A stretch of 64,000 nucleotides of DNA from Clostridium sp. HBUAS56010. Its GTDB lineage: Bacteria > Bacillota > Clostridia > Lachnospirales > Lachnospiraceae. The notes beneath the pieces were generated by a model. That model was not told the DNA's origin, made no database searches, and worked only from the letters and a program-made list of their open reading frames with translations. The number at the start of each line of letters is the position of its first letter. Positions within the stretch are counted from its first letter, which is position 1. Of the stretch, positions 33,939-42,552 are shown piece by piece. A program made the position numbers and the translations under genes. The stretch lies in NCBI RefSeq assembly GCF_007115105.1, contig NZ_SULJ01000002.1:182190-246189 (forward strand), read 5' to 3'.

Positions 33939-34631
33939 TCAGTTTAAAACACTAACAAATTTAACCGGCTTCCGATACATGACGTTTGTTACGATAATTC
34001 CGGTCTTTTCTGTAGAAGCATGGACCACTTGTCCATTGCCCATATAAAGGGCAACATGGTTAATTCTTCCATTTTTCCCATAAAATACCAGATCGCCCGG
34101 ACGTGCCTGCTGATAGCTGATGGTCTGACCTTCAACAGACTGGGATCTGGAACTGTGGCTGACTGAAACTCCGGCTGATTTACCAAGTACATATCTTGTA
34201 AACCCGGAACAGTCCACTCCTGAATTGGGATTGGCACCGCCATATACATAACGGCCGCCTACAAATTGAAGAGCATAATCGACTACTTCCTGGCGCTTTA
34301 CTACAGACTTGTCCACTTTTTCCACAGATTTCTCTATGAGGGTTGCAGAACTGCTCTTTATGTATCCCTGACTTTCGGAAACCTGAATCTTCAGCCAGCC
34401 GTCCTTAGGTGCCTCCAGGACTTCATACGTCTTGCCTTCTTCCACTTTAGAAAGAACAGTTCCGTCTGTACCAGCCTGGTCAAAAACAGCAGCACTGCGA
34501 TCCGTCTTCGCAAAAAGTGCGGTACTGGTCTCCACTGCAATCTCCGCCCCATATGTCTTAGCCGGGTTCCCCAGACCAATGCTTGTCAACAGCCCTAAAA
34601 GTCCTAATACCTTCCATGCTTTCATCTCCAT
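33939..34631 (-). CDS. Secreted NlpC/P60 endopeptidase, tandem paralogue
   Basis: The start is ATG 34631 (ACAGGAGA six bases before). The 230-residue product has a signal peptide (MEMKAWKVLGLLGLLTSIGL, cleavage near TYG-AE), an SH3-like part with YEVLEAPKDGWLKIQVSESQ, and NlpC/P60 with Cys in GVDCSGFTRYVLGKSAG and His in RINHVALYMGNGQVVHA. It is clearly similar to the gene at 33075 over the whole catalytic domain, so the pair arose by duplication. The 132-bp gap leaves room for separate promoters. The linkers differ, suggesting different anchoring or timing. Confidence 0.9.
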   Translation of the reverse strand: MEMKAWKVLGLLGLLTSIGLGNPAKTYGAEIAVETSTALFAKTDRSAAVFDQAGTDGTVLSKVEEGKTYEVLEAPKDGWLKIQVSESQGYIKSSSATLIEKSVEKVDKSVVKRQEVVDYALQFVGGRYVYGGANPNSGVDCSGFTRYVLGKSAGVSVSHSSRSQSVEGQTISYQQARPGDLVFYGKNGRINHVALYMGNGQVVHASTEKTGIIVTNVMYRKPVKFVSVLN

Positions 34632-34731
34632 ACCGGTTCTCCTGTCTTTCCTGTTCATTCAAAGCTTTTTCTAAATATTACATAATTGTTACGTTTTATT
34701 ATATAGACTTTTTCCCATAATGTCAAGAAAA

Positions 34732-34769
34732 AACGGAAGCCATAGCATTCTCACGCCACAACTTCCGTT
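34732..34769 (-). terminator. Terminator after the DUF1700 gene
   Basis: AACGGAAG and CTTCCGTT form the outer stem around a long imperfect loop; TTTTTTC follows on the minus strand. It lies between the DUF1700 stop and the tandem NlpC/P60 promoter. Confidence 0.6.
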
Positions 34770-34812
34770 ACATTTTTGTAATATTTGCCTTATTTTTTTA
34801 ACATTTCATGCT

Positions 34813-35286
34813 TTATCGTCTCATTCCTCTTATGAACCAGACAATAAATAATACGAGAATCAGAGGACCAAATACAGGCATAACCAGGGTGAAAATCCCG
34901 GTAAGAATGGTAGCCGTCAGAAAGAAGAACAGCAGAAGTACAACAACTCCAAGAAGCTTCCAATACCATTTGCTCAGATCAAAATAGTGCATACGGTGAT
35001 TAAAATCTTCCCTATTTTCATATCTGCCCTGCCCTGGTTCCGAATAGGATTCATAGTAGGTATTCGCTCCGGAAGCAGAAACACTCTCTGTGGCTTCCAT
35101 AATGGTCTTTGCAATCAGCCTGGGATCACCGATGGAAGCAATAATATCTTCTTCTCCGCCTGCGCCGCTGTTCACCTGTGAACTTATATATTCATCATAA
35201 TATCTGATATTCTCTTCCATCACGTCTCCGGGAACCTCACCGGTTAAAGTCTCCCTTAGACGCTGCAAAAATTCCTGTTTGCTCAT
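34813..35286 (-). CDS. DUF1700 family membrane protein
   Basis: The start is ATG 35286, five bases after GGAGG. The 157-residue protein has the N-terminal helical module of the family (MSKQEFLQRLRETLTGEVPG, then EENIRYYDEYISSQV and SIGDPRLIAKTIM). A polar linker and two C-terminal membrane helices (about 110-155) ending in FIRGMRR follow. DUF1700/HAAS proteins commonly sit next to PadR-type regulators and adhesin-like genes, and may be partners in envelope stress signalling. No PadR gene is adjacent here. Confidence 0.82.
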   Translation of the reverse strand: MSKQEFLQRLRETLTGEVPGDVMEENIRYYDEYISSQVNSGAGGEEDIIASIGDPRLIAKTIMEATESVSASGANTYYESYSEPGQGRYENREDFNHRMHYFDLSKWYWKLLGVVVLLLFFFLTATILTGIFTLVMPVFGPLILVLFIVWFIRGMRR

Positions 35287-35399
35287 CTGAGCCTCCTTCA
35301 ATTAATCAAATCACTAACTTCCACTATTGTACCATCCGGCGACAGCTTCGTAAATAAACCTTCTCTGAAAAAATTATTAAAATTTACACTTATGACTGA

Positions 35400-37337
35400 C
35401 TATTCAATATTTTCTTTTAAAATTCCTTCCCGGTAAGCGGCTACCAGCTCTTTTAAATCGGAAATTCTTTCTGCCAGTTCCGCTCCCTTATCCGTATCCG
35501 CCACCATTACACGCTTTTTCACATTCTCCACAACAGAAACTTTGGGCGTACTTTCTTTGTTGGGATTAAAGGGCTTATGCTCCGCCAAAGCCAGATGATT
35601 GGAATTATAAATAAGGGTATAACCGGCAATTCCGGTCTTAGACTGATAAGCCTTTGACAGTCCTCCATCAATTAAGAACAGTTTCCCTCCTGCCTTCACC
35701 GGAGACTCCCCTTCTTTAATCTTAACAGGAACGTGACCATTAATAATATGGGAACCCTCCTTTGAAAGTCCGAATTCCTCCAATATTTTATTGCAGTACT
35801 CTTCCTTAACACTCAGGCGGTAATAAGGATTCATGGGTTCCTTATAGGTCTGACAGTCATCAATAAAATAATGTTCAAAGGTTGTCATCTTTGCTTTGCC
35901 ATAAACCGGTGATTTTGCTCCGCACCACAGATACCACATAAAATCTCTGGCATCTGCACGCTCTTTGGAATGATCGGGCATAAAATAAGCGTTCTGGACT
36001 TTCTGATCCAGATAATCCATCAGAGCCCTGCCGCAGTAAGATTTCTCGTCAATCTCAAGTTCTTCAAAACTTCCATCTTCCTTCATGGGAATGCAGCCAT
36101 GATAGAGAAGGTTGGAATTATAACATTTATACATACTTCCGTGTGAATAGAGAAAACGTACATGCTTATGAAGAAGTTCATTATGAAGGAAAGACAATTG
36201 AAGGGCACGGAGCAGCTCTTCCTCCTCCTCGTTTAGTTTCAAAGGGTCTTTGGGATCAATAGTAGGGAAAAAGGTATCCGTCATGGGGTATTCTTTTCCT
36301 TCTACCACAACCGTACCCCTTTCAAAATCCACAGCCTCTAAAAGAATCCGGTCATTCATTTCATATTCCGGGTGGCGCTTGATAATCTGCCCTTCCACCT
36401 TAAACTGAATGATGGCAATCGCCTTGTGCATCTTCGCCGCAAGTCCCGGGTCAACTGCATCATAGATATTCTCGTCAAGTATCTGGGGAATAAAACGTTC
36501 ACAGGGGTCCTCTCTGTAGACTCTGGCTGCAAACATGGACAAAGGTCTTAGGTTGATTCCATAACCGTCTTCCAGCACATCAAAGCTGTTATAGCTGATT
36601 GCTATACGCAGTACGTTGCAGATACAGCCCAGATTCCCGGTTGCAGCTCCCATCCATGAAATATCATGGTTTCCCCATTGAATATCCACATCATGGAACT
36701 GGAGCAATTCATTCATAATCATATCCGCTCTCGGTCCCCGGTCAAAAATATCCCCGATGATATGAAGGCAGTCGATGGTTAAATTCTGGATCAGCTCACA
36801 TAAGGCAACGATGAACTTATCTCCCGTCTGGATGTCAATGATGGATCGGATGATCTCACTGTAATATACACGTTTATTATCATCATTGTAATCCACATGA
36901 AGAAGCTCATCAATGACATAGGCAAACTCTAATGGCATCTTCTTTCTTACTTTTGACCGGGTGTATTTGGACGATACCATCTTGCAGATCTGCACAAGCC
37001 GGTAAATGGTCACTCTCTGCCATTCATCATCGGCTTTGTCGGCGCACTGAAGCTGGTTTAACACCTTTTCCGGATAGTAGATTAAATTAGCCAGTTCCAC
37101 CTCTTCCCTTTCCGGCATAATGTGGCTGAATGTCTCTGTAATCTTCTCCCGTATAATCCCAGAAGCACTTTTTAACAGATGAATAAATGCTTCATGTTCT
37201 CCGTGTAAATCGCTGAAAAAATACTCCGTTCCTTTTGGCAGTCCCTGAATGGCTGTCAAATTGATGATCTCACTGGAGGCCGCTTTTATGGTCGGATACT
37301 CCCTTGCCATCAGTTTCAGATATGCTAAATCTCTCAT
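35400..37337 (-). CDS. fbp: Class III fructose-1,6-bisphosphatase
   Basis: The start is ATG 37337, preceded by AGGAGAGGAAAAGGTGAT; the longer frame has no site. The 645-residue enzyme is the Firmicutes-type Mn-dependent FBPase. It carries YFFSDLHGEHEAFIHLLKS, IIGDIFDRGPRADMIMNEL, IQWGNHDISWMGAATGNLGC and INGHVPVKIKEGESP. It has the calcineurin-like metallophosphatase fold, unlike FBPase classes I and II, and performs the gluconeogenic step fructose-1,6-bisphosphate to fructose-6-phosphate in the cytosol. Length matches (about 640-670). It is divergent from the MBL-fold gene. Confidence 0.95.
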   Translation of the reverse strand: MRDLAYLKLMAREYPTIKAASSEIINLTAIQGLPKGTEYFFSDLHGEHEAFIHLLKSASGIIREKITETFSHIMPEREEVELANLIYYPEKVLNQLQCADKADDEWQRVTIYRLVQICKMVSSKYTRSKVRKKMPLEFAYVIDELLHVDYNDDNKRVYYSEIIRSIIDIQTGDKFIVALCELIQNLTIDCLHIIGDIFDRGPRADMIMNELLQFHDVDIQWGNHDISWMGAATGNLGCICNVLRIAISYNSFDVLEDGYGINLRPLSMFAARVYREDPCERFIPQILDENIYDAVDPGLAAKMHKAIAIIQFKVEGQIIKRHPEYEMNDRILLEAVDFERGTVVVEGKEYPMTDTFFPTIDPKDPLKLNEEEEELLRALQLSFLHNELLHKHVRFLYSHGSMYKCYNSNLLYHGCIPMKEDGSFEELEIDEKSYCGRALMDYLDQKVQNAYFMPDHSKERADARDFMWYLWCGAKSPVYGKAKMTTFEHYFIDDCQTYKEPMNPYYRLSVKEEYCNKILEEFGLSKEGSHIINGHVPVKIKEGESPVKAGGKLFLIDGGLSKAYQSKTGIAGYTLIYNSNHLALAEHKPFNPNKESTPKVSVVENVKKRVMVADTDKGAELAERISDLKELVAAYREGILKENIE

Positions 37338-37433
37338 ATCACCTTTTCCTCTCCTGATGCACTGTTGCATTTGTATTAATATTATAGTAACATATTTTAG
37401 TAAAACAGAAAACCCCCGCAAAAGAAGGAGCGA

Positions 37434-38246
37434 ATGATGGAACAATTATATATCTTCGGAACAGGCAACGCTGCTGTAACCACATGCTATAACACCTGTT
37501 TTGCTATCAAGAAAGATCAGGAATTCTTCATGACCGATGCCGGAGGCGGCAACGGAATCCTTGGCATCTTAAATCGTATGGATGTTGACTTATCCCACAT
37601 CCATCATCTCTTCGTCAGCCACGAACATACAGACCACATTTTAGGTGTCGTGTGGCTGGTCCGTTTTATTGGTGCCAGAATCAAGTCCGGCAAATACGAT
37701 GGTGACTTTCATATCTATTGCCACAATAATCTGGTTTCTGTCATCGACACCCTCTGCCGTCTGACGCTTCAAGGCAAGTTCTACAAATTGATCGGTGAAC
37801 GCATTCATCTTCATGGAATCTCTGACGGAGAGACAAAAAACATACTTGGACATGAAGTGACCTTCTTTGATATTCACTCCACCAAAGCAGAACAATATGG
37901 TTTTACCACCTATCTGGATGATGGGAAACGTCTGACCTTCTGCGGAGATGAACCATATAATCCAGTTTATTCCCAGTATGTAGAAAAGTGCGGCTGGCTT
38001 CTTCACGAAGCATTCTGCCTGTATGAGGACAGAGAGCAGTTTAAGCCTTATGAAAAACACCATAGCACGGTACTGGATGCCTGTAAGCTGGGAGAAGAAA
38101 AACAGGTGGAGAACCTGATTCTATGGCATACAGAAGATTCCGATATGACGAATCGAAAAAAACGGTACTTAACAGAAGGAACCTCCAGTTATCACGGGAA
38201 TCTTTTTGTTCCGGATGATGGAGAAATACTGACTCTTACCCCATAA
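37434..38246 (+). CDS. MBL-fold metallo-hydrolase, RNase Z-like
   Basis: The 270-residue protein has a metallo-beta-lactamase fold: TDAGGGNGILGILNRM, the metal motif FVSHEHTDHILGVVWL, and a third ligand region FCGDEPYNPVYSQYV with LLHEAFCLYEDREQF and ENLILWHTEDSD. The layout follows RNase Z/arylsulfatase-type enzymes, but it lacks the tRNA-binding exosite arm. The substrate is unknown. AGAAGGAG precedes two tandem ATG codons at 37434 and 37437. It is divergent from fbp. Confidence 0.85.
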   Translation: MMEQLYIFGTGNAAVTTCYNTCFAIKKDQEFFMTDAGGGNGILGILNRMDVDLSHIHHLFVSHEHTDHILGVVWLVRFIGARIKSGKYDGDFHIYCHNNLVSVIDTLCRLTLQGKFYKLIGERIHLHGISDGETKNILGHEVTFFDIHSTKAEQYGFTTYLDDGKRLTFCGDEPYNPVYSQYVEKCGWLLHEAFCLYEDREQFKPYEKHHSTVLDACKLGEEKQVENLILWHTEDSDMTNRKKRYLTEGTSSYHGNLFVPDDGEILTLTP

Positions 38247-38323
38247 ACATACCCGTAATCTGTGCCTCTCGTCCCCTGCTTTGCATATGATATAACAATA
38301 GAACAGGCAAAGGAGTTTCTTTT

Positions 38324-38611
38324 ATGAGCTGCCCAGGCAACTTTACCCCTTACCGGGATGTGGATTGCAGAGATCTCGCCATCTTTCATGAAGCCACCAG
38401 AGACCTAAGAGGTACCACTTATAAACCCTATCTCGTGGCGACTCAGGAAGCCAGGGGAACAAATTTCCGTTTCATCTGCAATTCCACCTTTATGACCCGT
38501 CCTCCTCAGAACGCGATCACAATGGTGTCCATCTTCAAACCCTTTTGCAAAGAGAAAGACAGGGCAAAACCAGTGGTTACAAATATCTGTAAAATGGGAT
38601 GCTATCATTGA
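38324..38611 (+). CDS. Small cystatin-like protein
   Basis: The 95-residue protein begins at ATG 38324 after AAAGGAG; a TTGCATATGATATAAC stretch upstream may hold its promoter. LAIFHEATRDLRGTTYKPYL followed by VATQEARGTNFRFICNSTF looks like the helix and first hairpin of the cystatin fold. QEARGTNF (41-48) occupies the place of the QxVxG-TNY loop that inserts into papain-like active sites. VSIFKPF then matches the next strand. Cys residues are 3, 15, 52, 75, 89 and 93. There is no signal peptide. The family resemblance is from memory of short bacterial relatives; an inhibitory role is inference. Confidence 0.6.
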   Translation: MSCPGNFTPYRDVDCRDLAIFHEATRDLRGTTYKPYLVATQEARGTNFRFICNSTFMTRPPQNAITMVSIFKPFCKEKDRAKPVVTNICKMGCYH

Positions 38612-38650
38612 TTTCATATGGTCTGCGCAAAAGACTTTTATATAAAAACA

Positions 38651-38667
38651 GGGGGGCTAAGCCCCCC
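38651..38667 (-). terminator. Terminator of the alcohol dehydrogenase gene
   Basis: GGGGGGC and GCCCCCC pair with a three-base loop; on the minus strand TGTTTTTATAT follows, 20 bp past the gene's stop. Confidence 0.85.
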
Positions 38668-38686
38668 GAAGTCACCAACTTTTCTC

Positions 38687-39874
38687 CTAAAATGCCAGAC
38701 GGTACACATCCACCATCTCTGATTTTCCAAGTGTTTTGATTCCAGACAGTGTTCTTGTCCCATGGAATGAACATTTTTCTGCCATCTTTTCAAAATCTTC
38801 TTCCTTCACCCCTGCCTCAAGTTCCTGCAAACGAACCGGCATGGAAAGGCTTCTAAAGAATTCCTCCAGTCTGTCGATTCCTTGACAGGCAGTCTTTAAT
38901 GGGTCTTCAAAATTCATCTCCACGTTCATAACACGAACCGCAAGCTGTGCAAATCTCATAGGGTCCGTTTCACACACATATCTCGCCCAGGAACAAAACA
39001 AAGCGGATAATCCAGCTCCATGGGCAATCTCCGGATATAGTCCTGACAGTTCATGTTCCAACTGATGAACCTGCATCATGTATTCCCTTCCAAGCCCTGT
39101 TAAGTCGTTATGAGACAGACTTCCCGCCCACATCAGCGTTGCTCTTGCATCATAATTATCCGGCTCCTGGTCGGCAACGGCACCCGCTTCCATGACAGAG
39201 GTCAAAAGCCCTTCTGCAATGCGGTCTGTCAAAGGTGTATTCTTTGTAGGTCCGCCCAGATACCGTTCCAGCGTGTGCATCATAATATCCACAGTTCCGC
39301 ATCCGGTCTGGAACTTGCTGACCGTAAAGGTCAGTTCCGGATTCAGAATAGCAAAAAGAGGACGATGAGTGGGGCTGTTAAATCCACGCTTATAACCTCC
39401 GTCTTCATTGGTGATAACACAGGAAAGGCTTGTCTCACTTCCTGATGCAGCCAGAGTCAGAATATTGCCATGGGGAAGCGCCTGTTTGGGAACCGCTTCC
39501 TTTAAAAAGAACTTCCATGGATCAATATCTGGATTAGCAGTTCCATCTGCAATACATTTGGCTGAATCCAAAACACTTCCCCCGCCAATTGCCAGAATAA
39601 ATTCCACTTTCTCTTTTCTGCAAAGCTCCATCCCTTCCTTTGCCAGGGAGAGAGTTGGGTTCGGTCTTACGCCGCCTAAAAGTACATATTCAATTCCATT
39701 CTCTTTTAAAGACTGGGTAACCTCATCCAAAAGTCCTGTTTTTTTCACACTGCCGCCGCCAAAATGAATGAGTATCTTCTGAAATCCGTATTCCTTTATA
39801 ACCGTTCCAACCTGTTTGTGGGTATCCCGTCCGAATAACACTCTGGTAGGCACACAATACTCAAAATTATTCAT
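38687..39874 (-). CDS. Iron-containing alcohol dehydrogenase (butanol dehydrogenase-like)
   Basis: The start is ATG 39874 (GTGAGG seven bases before); the frame's TTG at 39880 is less likely. The 395-residue enzyme is a group III alcohol dehydrogenase of the BdhA/YqhD branch. It has FGRDTHKQVG, ILIHFGGGSVKKTGLLDEV, the NAD(P) loop AIGGGSVLDSAKCIADG, and metal ligands in QVHQLEHELSGLYPEIAHGA. It reduces aldehydes to alcohols with NADPH or NADH in fermentation. It stands alone with its own terminator. Confidence 0.92.
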   Translation of the reverse strand: MNNFEYCVPTRVLFGRDTHKQVGTVIKEYGFQKILIHFGGGSVKKTGLLDEVTQSLKENGIEYVLLGGVRPNPTLSLAKEGMELCRKEKVEFILAIGGGSVLDSAKCIADGTANPDIDPWKFFLKEAVPKQALPHGNILTLAASGSETSLSCVITNEDGGYKRGFNSPTHRPLFAILNPELTFTVSKFQTGCGTVDIMMHTLERYLGGPTKNTPLTDRIAEGLLTSVMEAGAVADQEPDNYDARATLMWAGSLSHNDLTGLGREYMMQVHQLEHELSGLYPEIAHGAGLSALFCSWARYVCETDPMRFAQLAVRVMNVEMNFEDPLKTACQGIDRLEEFFRSLSMPVRLQELEAGVKEEDFEKMAEKCSFHGTRTLSGIKTLGKSEMVDVYRLAF

Positions 39875-40019
39875 TCCCAAACCTCACTTTCCTGCGGGCA
39901 CGATTCCTATTTCCCCGCTATGCTTATTCTTTTATTATAACACGATCACAGTAAAATTCCAATATGACTGAAAAACAGGGTTTTCATCATAATATTCCTG
40001 CTTTTCGCATATCATATAT

Positions 40020-40045
40020 GGGAAAGCCTTAAAGAGCTGCTTTCC
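40020..40045 (+). promoter_or_regulatory. Leader hairpin upstream of the M23 peptidase
   Basis: GGGAAAGC (40020-40027) and GCTTTCCC (40038-40045) pair perfectly; CTTTTC follows on the plus strand. It lies 43 bp before the ATG, so it could attenuate the gene or end an unseen upstream transcript. The rest of the 39875-40087 gap shows nothing I can assign. Confidence 0.4.
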
Positions 40046-40087
40046 CTTTTCACTTGTATGTCTTATGGAATGACAAGGAGAACACTG

Positions 40088-41257
40088 ATGAATCTATTCA
40101 AAAAAGGCTTTAACCGTCCAAACGTATCCAGGCATCATATGATTATTTACATAGAAGTAATTATTTTGACTTTCCTTCTGGTCTCACTCTTTTTCATATC
40201 TCCAGGGGGCACCCTATCCTTTCCGGTTATGAATCAGGACGGAAACGCCAGTTCCTCAGAAGCAAAAAAATTCATTAAGTGGGTGGACTTCCAAGTCACA
40301 TCAAAAGCAATGCAGGAAGCATTCCGCTACGATGTTAACACCTGTCAGTCTGACATCCATTTAAACTGGGTGGATTTACTTGCTTATCTTGGTGCAAAGT
40401 ACGGCGGTGATTTCTCCAGGTATTCCACCAAAGACTTAGATGGACTTGCAGAACAGCTCTTATCAGGCAAGACCATGGAACAGCTTACGGAAAAAATGAA
40501 GTATTATCCTTATTATAGAGAAGCTTACGGTGCTGTACTGGACGGACTGGTAGGAACTTATGAAATTCAGATTCCTTCTTCCAATGCCCCTCTTTATGCA
40601 ACTCCTGCCCTGCTTCCTGACGGCTCGCCGGACCCGGAGCGGGTCTGGGTACAGAAATACGGGTTAAAAGGGTTTTCCCCTGTTGCAAAAGGGTATCCTT
40701 ACAATGATTTTGACGATTTTGGAGTTGCCAGGTCTTACGGCTACAAACGCCAGCATCTCGGTCATGATATGATGGGCCAGGTGGGAACACCTGTTATTGC
40801 AGTAGAAAGCGGATATGTGGAAGCCATTGGCTGGAACCAGTACGGGGGATGGCGTCTCGGCATCCGGAGTTTTGATGGGAAACGCTATTATTATTACGCA
40901 CATTTGAGAAAAAATTACCCTTATCATAAATCTTTAAAACAGGGCAGCATTGTTACAGCGGGAGATGTCATTGGATATCTGGGCCGTACCGGTTACAGCC
41001 GGACAGAAAATACCAATAACATCAATGAATCTCACCTTCACTTTGGACTTCAGCTCATATTTGACGAATCCCAGAAGGAGGGAAATAATGAAATCTGGGT
41101 TAGCTGCTATGAACTGACCAAATTCCTCTCTATGAACCGTTCTGAGACATTAAAAAACCAGGAAACAAAAGAATACAACCGGGTTTATGATATGAAAGAT
41201 CCAGCCATTCCAGAGAATTTTGTTCCTCCGGAACCTGTAAAAGAAGAAAAAGAATAG
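40088..41257 (+). CDS. Membrane-anchored M23 (LytM-type) peptidase
   Basis: The start is ATG 40088, after ACAAGGAGA; the frame to 40058 lacks a site. The 389-residue protein has an N-terminal anchor helix (IIYIEVIILTFLLVSLFFIS), an extracellular middle (about 50-215) and a C-terminal M23 domain. Zn ligands are in KRQHLGHDMMGQVGTPVIAV and NESHLHFGLQLIFD. M23 enzymes cut peptidoglycan cross-bridges. The long insert NTNNINESHLHFG with both ligands kept suggests activity. A Pro/Glu/Lys-rich tail ends it. Spore-cortex or daughter-cell separation roles are both possible. Confidence 0.88.
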   Translation: MNLFKKGFNRPNVSRHHMIIYIEVIILTFLLVSLFFISPGGTLSFPVMNQDGNASSSEAKKFIKWVDFQVTSKAMQEAFRYDVNTCQSDIHLNWVDLLAYLGAKYGGDFSRYSTKDLDGLAEQLLSGKTMEQLTEKMKYYPYYREAYGAVLDGLVGTYEIQIPSSNAPLYATPALLPDGSPDPERVWVQKYGLKGFSPVAKGYPYNDFDDFGVARSYGYKRQHLGHDMMGQVGTPVIAVESGYVEAIGWNQYGGWRLGIRSFDGKRYYYYAHLRKNYPYHKSLKQGSIVTAGDVIGYLGRTGYSRTENTNNINESHLHFGLQLIFDESQKEGNNEIWVSCYELTKFLSMNRSETLKNQETKEYNRVYDMKDPAIPENFVPPEPVKEEKE

Positions 41258-41258
41258 A

Positions 41259-41296
41259 AAGAAGGGACCAGAGCAATCGTTGCCCGGTCCCTTCTT
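41259..41296. terminator. Bidirectional terminator between M23 and DUF1015 genes
   Basis: AAGAAGGGACC (41259-41269) pairs exactly with GGTCCCTTCTT (41286-41296) across a 16-base loop. It lies between two convergent stops. Confidence 0.85.
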
Positions 41297-41297
41297 A

Positions 41298-42542
41298 TTA
41301 TATTGCTGACAATGGATGAATAAACAGTCCGCTTCGAAGCTTCGGCTCAAACCAGGTAGATTTGGGCGGCATCAGAAGACCTGCATCTGCAACCAAAAAC
41401 AGCTCTTCGATGGAAGTTGGATACATGGAAAATGCCACTTCCATATCTTCTTTACACCGTTTTTCCAATTCTTTCAATCCACGGATTCCACCGATAAAAT
41501 CAATCCGGTTATCTGTTCTGGGGTCTTTCACTCCCAAAACCGGATCAAGTAAATGATCCTGGAGAATGGAGACATCAAGACCTTTGACCGGATCGTTTGA
41601 AGTAAATGATTCCTTAAGGGTCAGAGAATACCAGGTATCATTGAGGTACATTCCAAATGTCCCTTTTCTTTCCGGAGAGTATGGTTCTGCTCCCACCTCT
41701 TTCACCAGAAAAACTTCTTCTGCTTTGTTAAGAAACTCTTCTTTGGAAAGGCCGTTTAAATCCTTTACCACACGGTTATAAGGCATAATCATCAACTGAT
41801 CATCAGGAAATAAAACGGAAAGGAAAAAGTTAAATGGCTCTTTTCCTGTGTAATCTGGATTCTCTTCTCTTCTCTTAAATCCTACCTTTACCGCAGATGC
41901 AACCCTGTGATGTCCATCTGCAATATACGTTGCAGGAACAGAAGAAAAAGCTTCTTCCAGTCTGTTGACCGTCTCAGAATCTTCCACTTTCCAGACTTTG
42001 TGGCTGATCCCGTCATCTGCCGTAAAATCATACAAAGCCTTTTTCTTTGTTACATCTGTAACAATCTCGTTGATGATCTGCTTTGAGCGGTAAGCTAAAA
42101 AGATTGGTCCGGTCTGGGCATCGGTCCGGTCCACATGGCGGATTCGGTCCTGCTCCTTCTCTTCCCTGGTATTTTCATGTTTTTTAATAATTCCCTCTGC
42201 ATAATCATCAATAGAAGAACATGCCACGATTCCAGTCTGTCCCCGTCCATCCATGATTAATTCATAAATGTAGTAAGCCTCATTGGAATCTGAAACAAAG
42301 GTTCCTTCCTTAATCCAGTCCTGTAACATCTGAGCCGCTTTTTCATACACCCGGTCATCATAGGTATCCACATCACTGGAAAACTGTGTCTCCGGTCTGT
42401 CAATATTTAAAAATGACTTTGGATTAAGCGCTGTCACCTCACAGGCTTCTTTGCGGTTATATACATCATAGGGGAGAGCTGCCACAAGATGAGCACAAGA
42501 CTCCGCCGGTCTCACACATTGAAACGGTTTTACGATAGCCAT
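41298..42542 (-). CDS. DUF1015 family protein, serine-cluster associated
   Basis: The 414-residue cytosolic protein belongs to DUF1015, with MAIVKPFQCVRPAESCAHLV, ALPYDVYNRKEACEVTALNP and ATYIADGHHRVASAVKVGFK as recognisable blocks; the ADGHHR motif resembles ParB/Srx-like nucleotide-binding sites. In many Clostridia it sits immediately behind serC and serA, as here (10-bp gap after serA), so a link with serine metabolism is inferred. The biochemical activity is not established as far as I know. It has a complete, normal length. Confidence 0.88.
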   Translation of the reverse strand: MAIVKPFQCVRPAESCAHLVAALPYDVYNRKEACEVTALNPKSFLNIDRPETQFSSDVDTYDDRVYEKAAQMLQDWIKEGTFVSDSNEAYYIYELIMDGRGQTGIVACSSIDDYAEGIIKKHENTREEKEQDRIRHVDRTDAQTGPIFLAYRSKQIINEIVTDVTKKKALYDFTADDGISHKVWKVEDSETVNRLEEAFSSVPATYIADGHHRVASAVKVGFKRREENPDYTGKEPFNFFLSVLFPDDQLMIMPYNRVVKDLNGLSKEEFLNKAEEVFLVKEVGAEPYSPERKGTFGMYLNDTWYSLTLKESFTSNDPVKGLDVSILQDHLLDPVLGVKDPRTDNRIDFIGGIRGLKELEKRCKEDMEVAFSMYPTSIEELFLVADAGLLMPPKSTWFEPKLRSGLFIHPLSAI

Positions 42543-42552
42543 ATTGCCCTCC

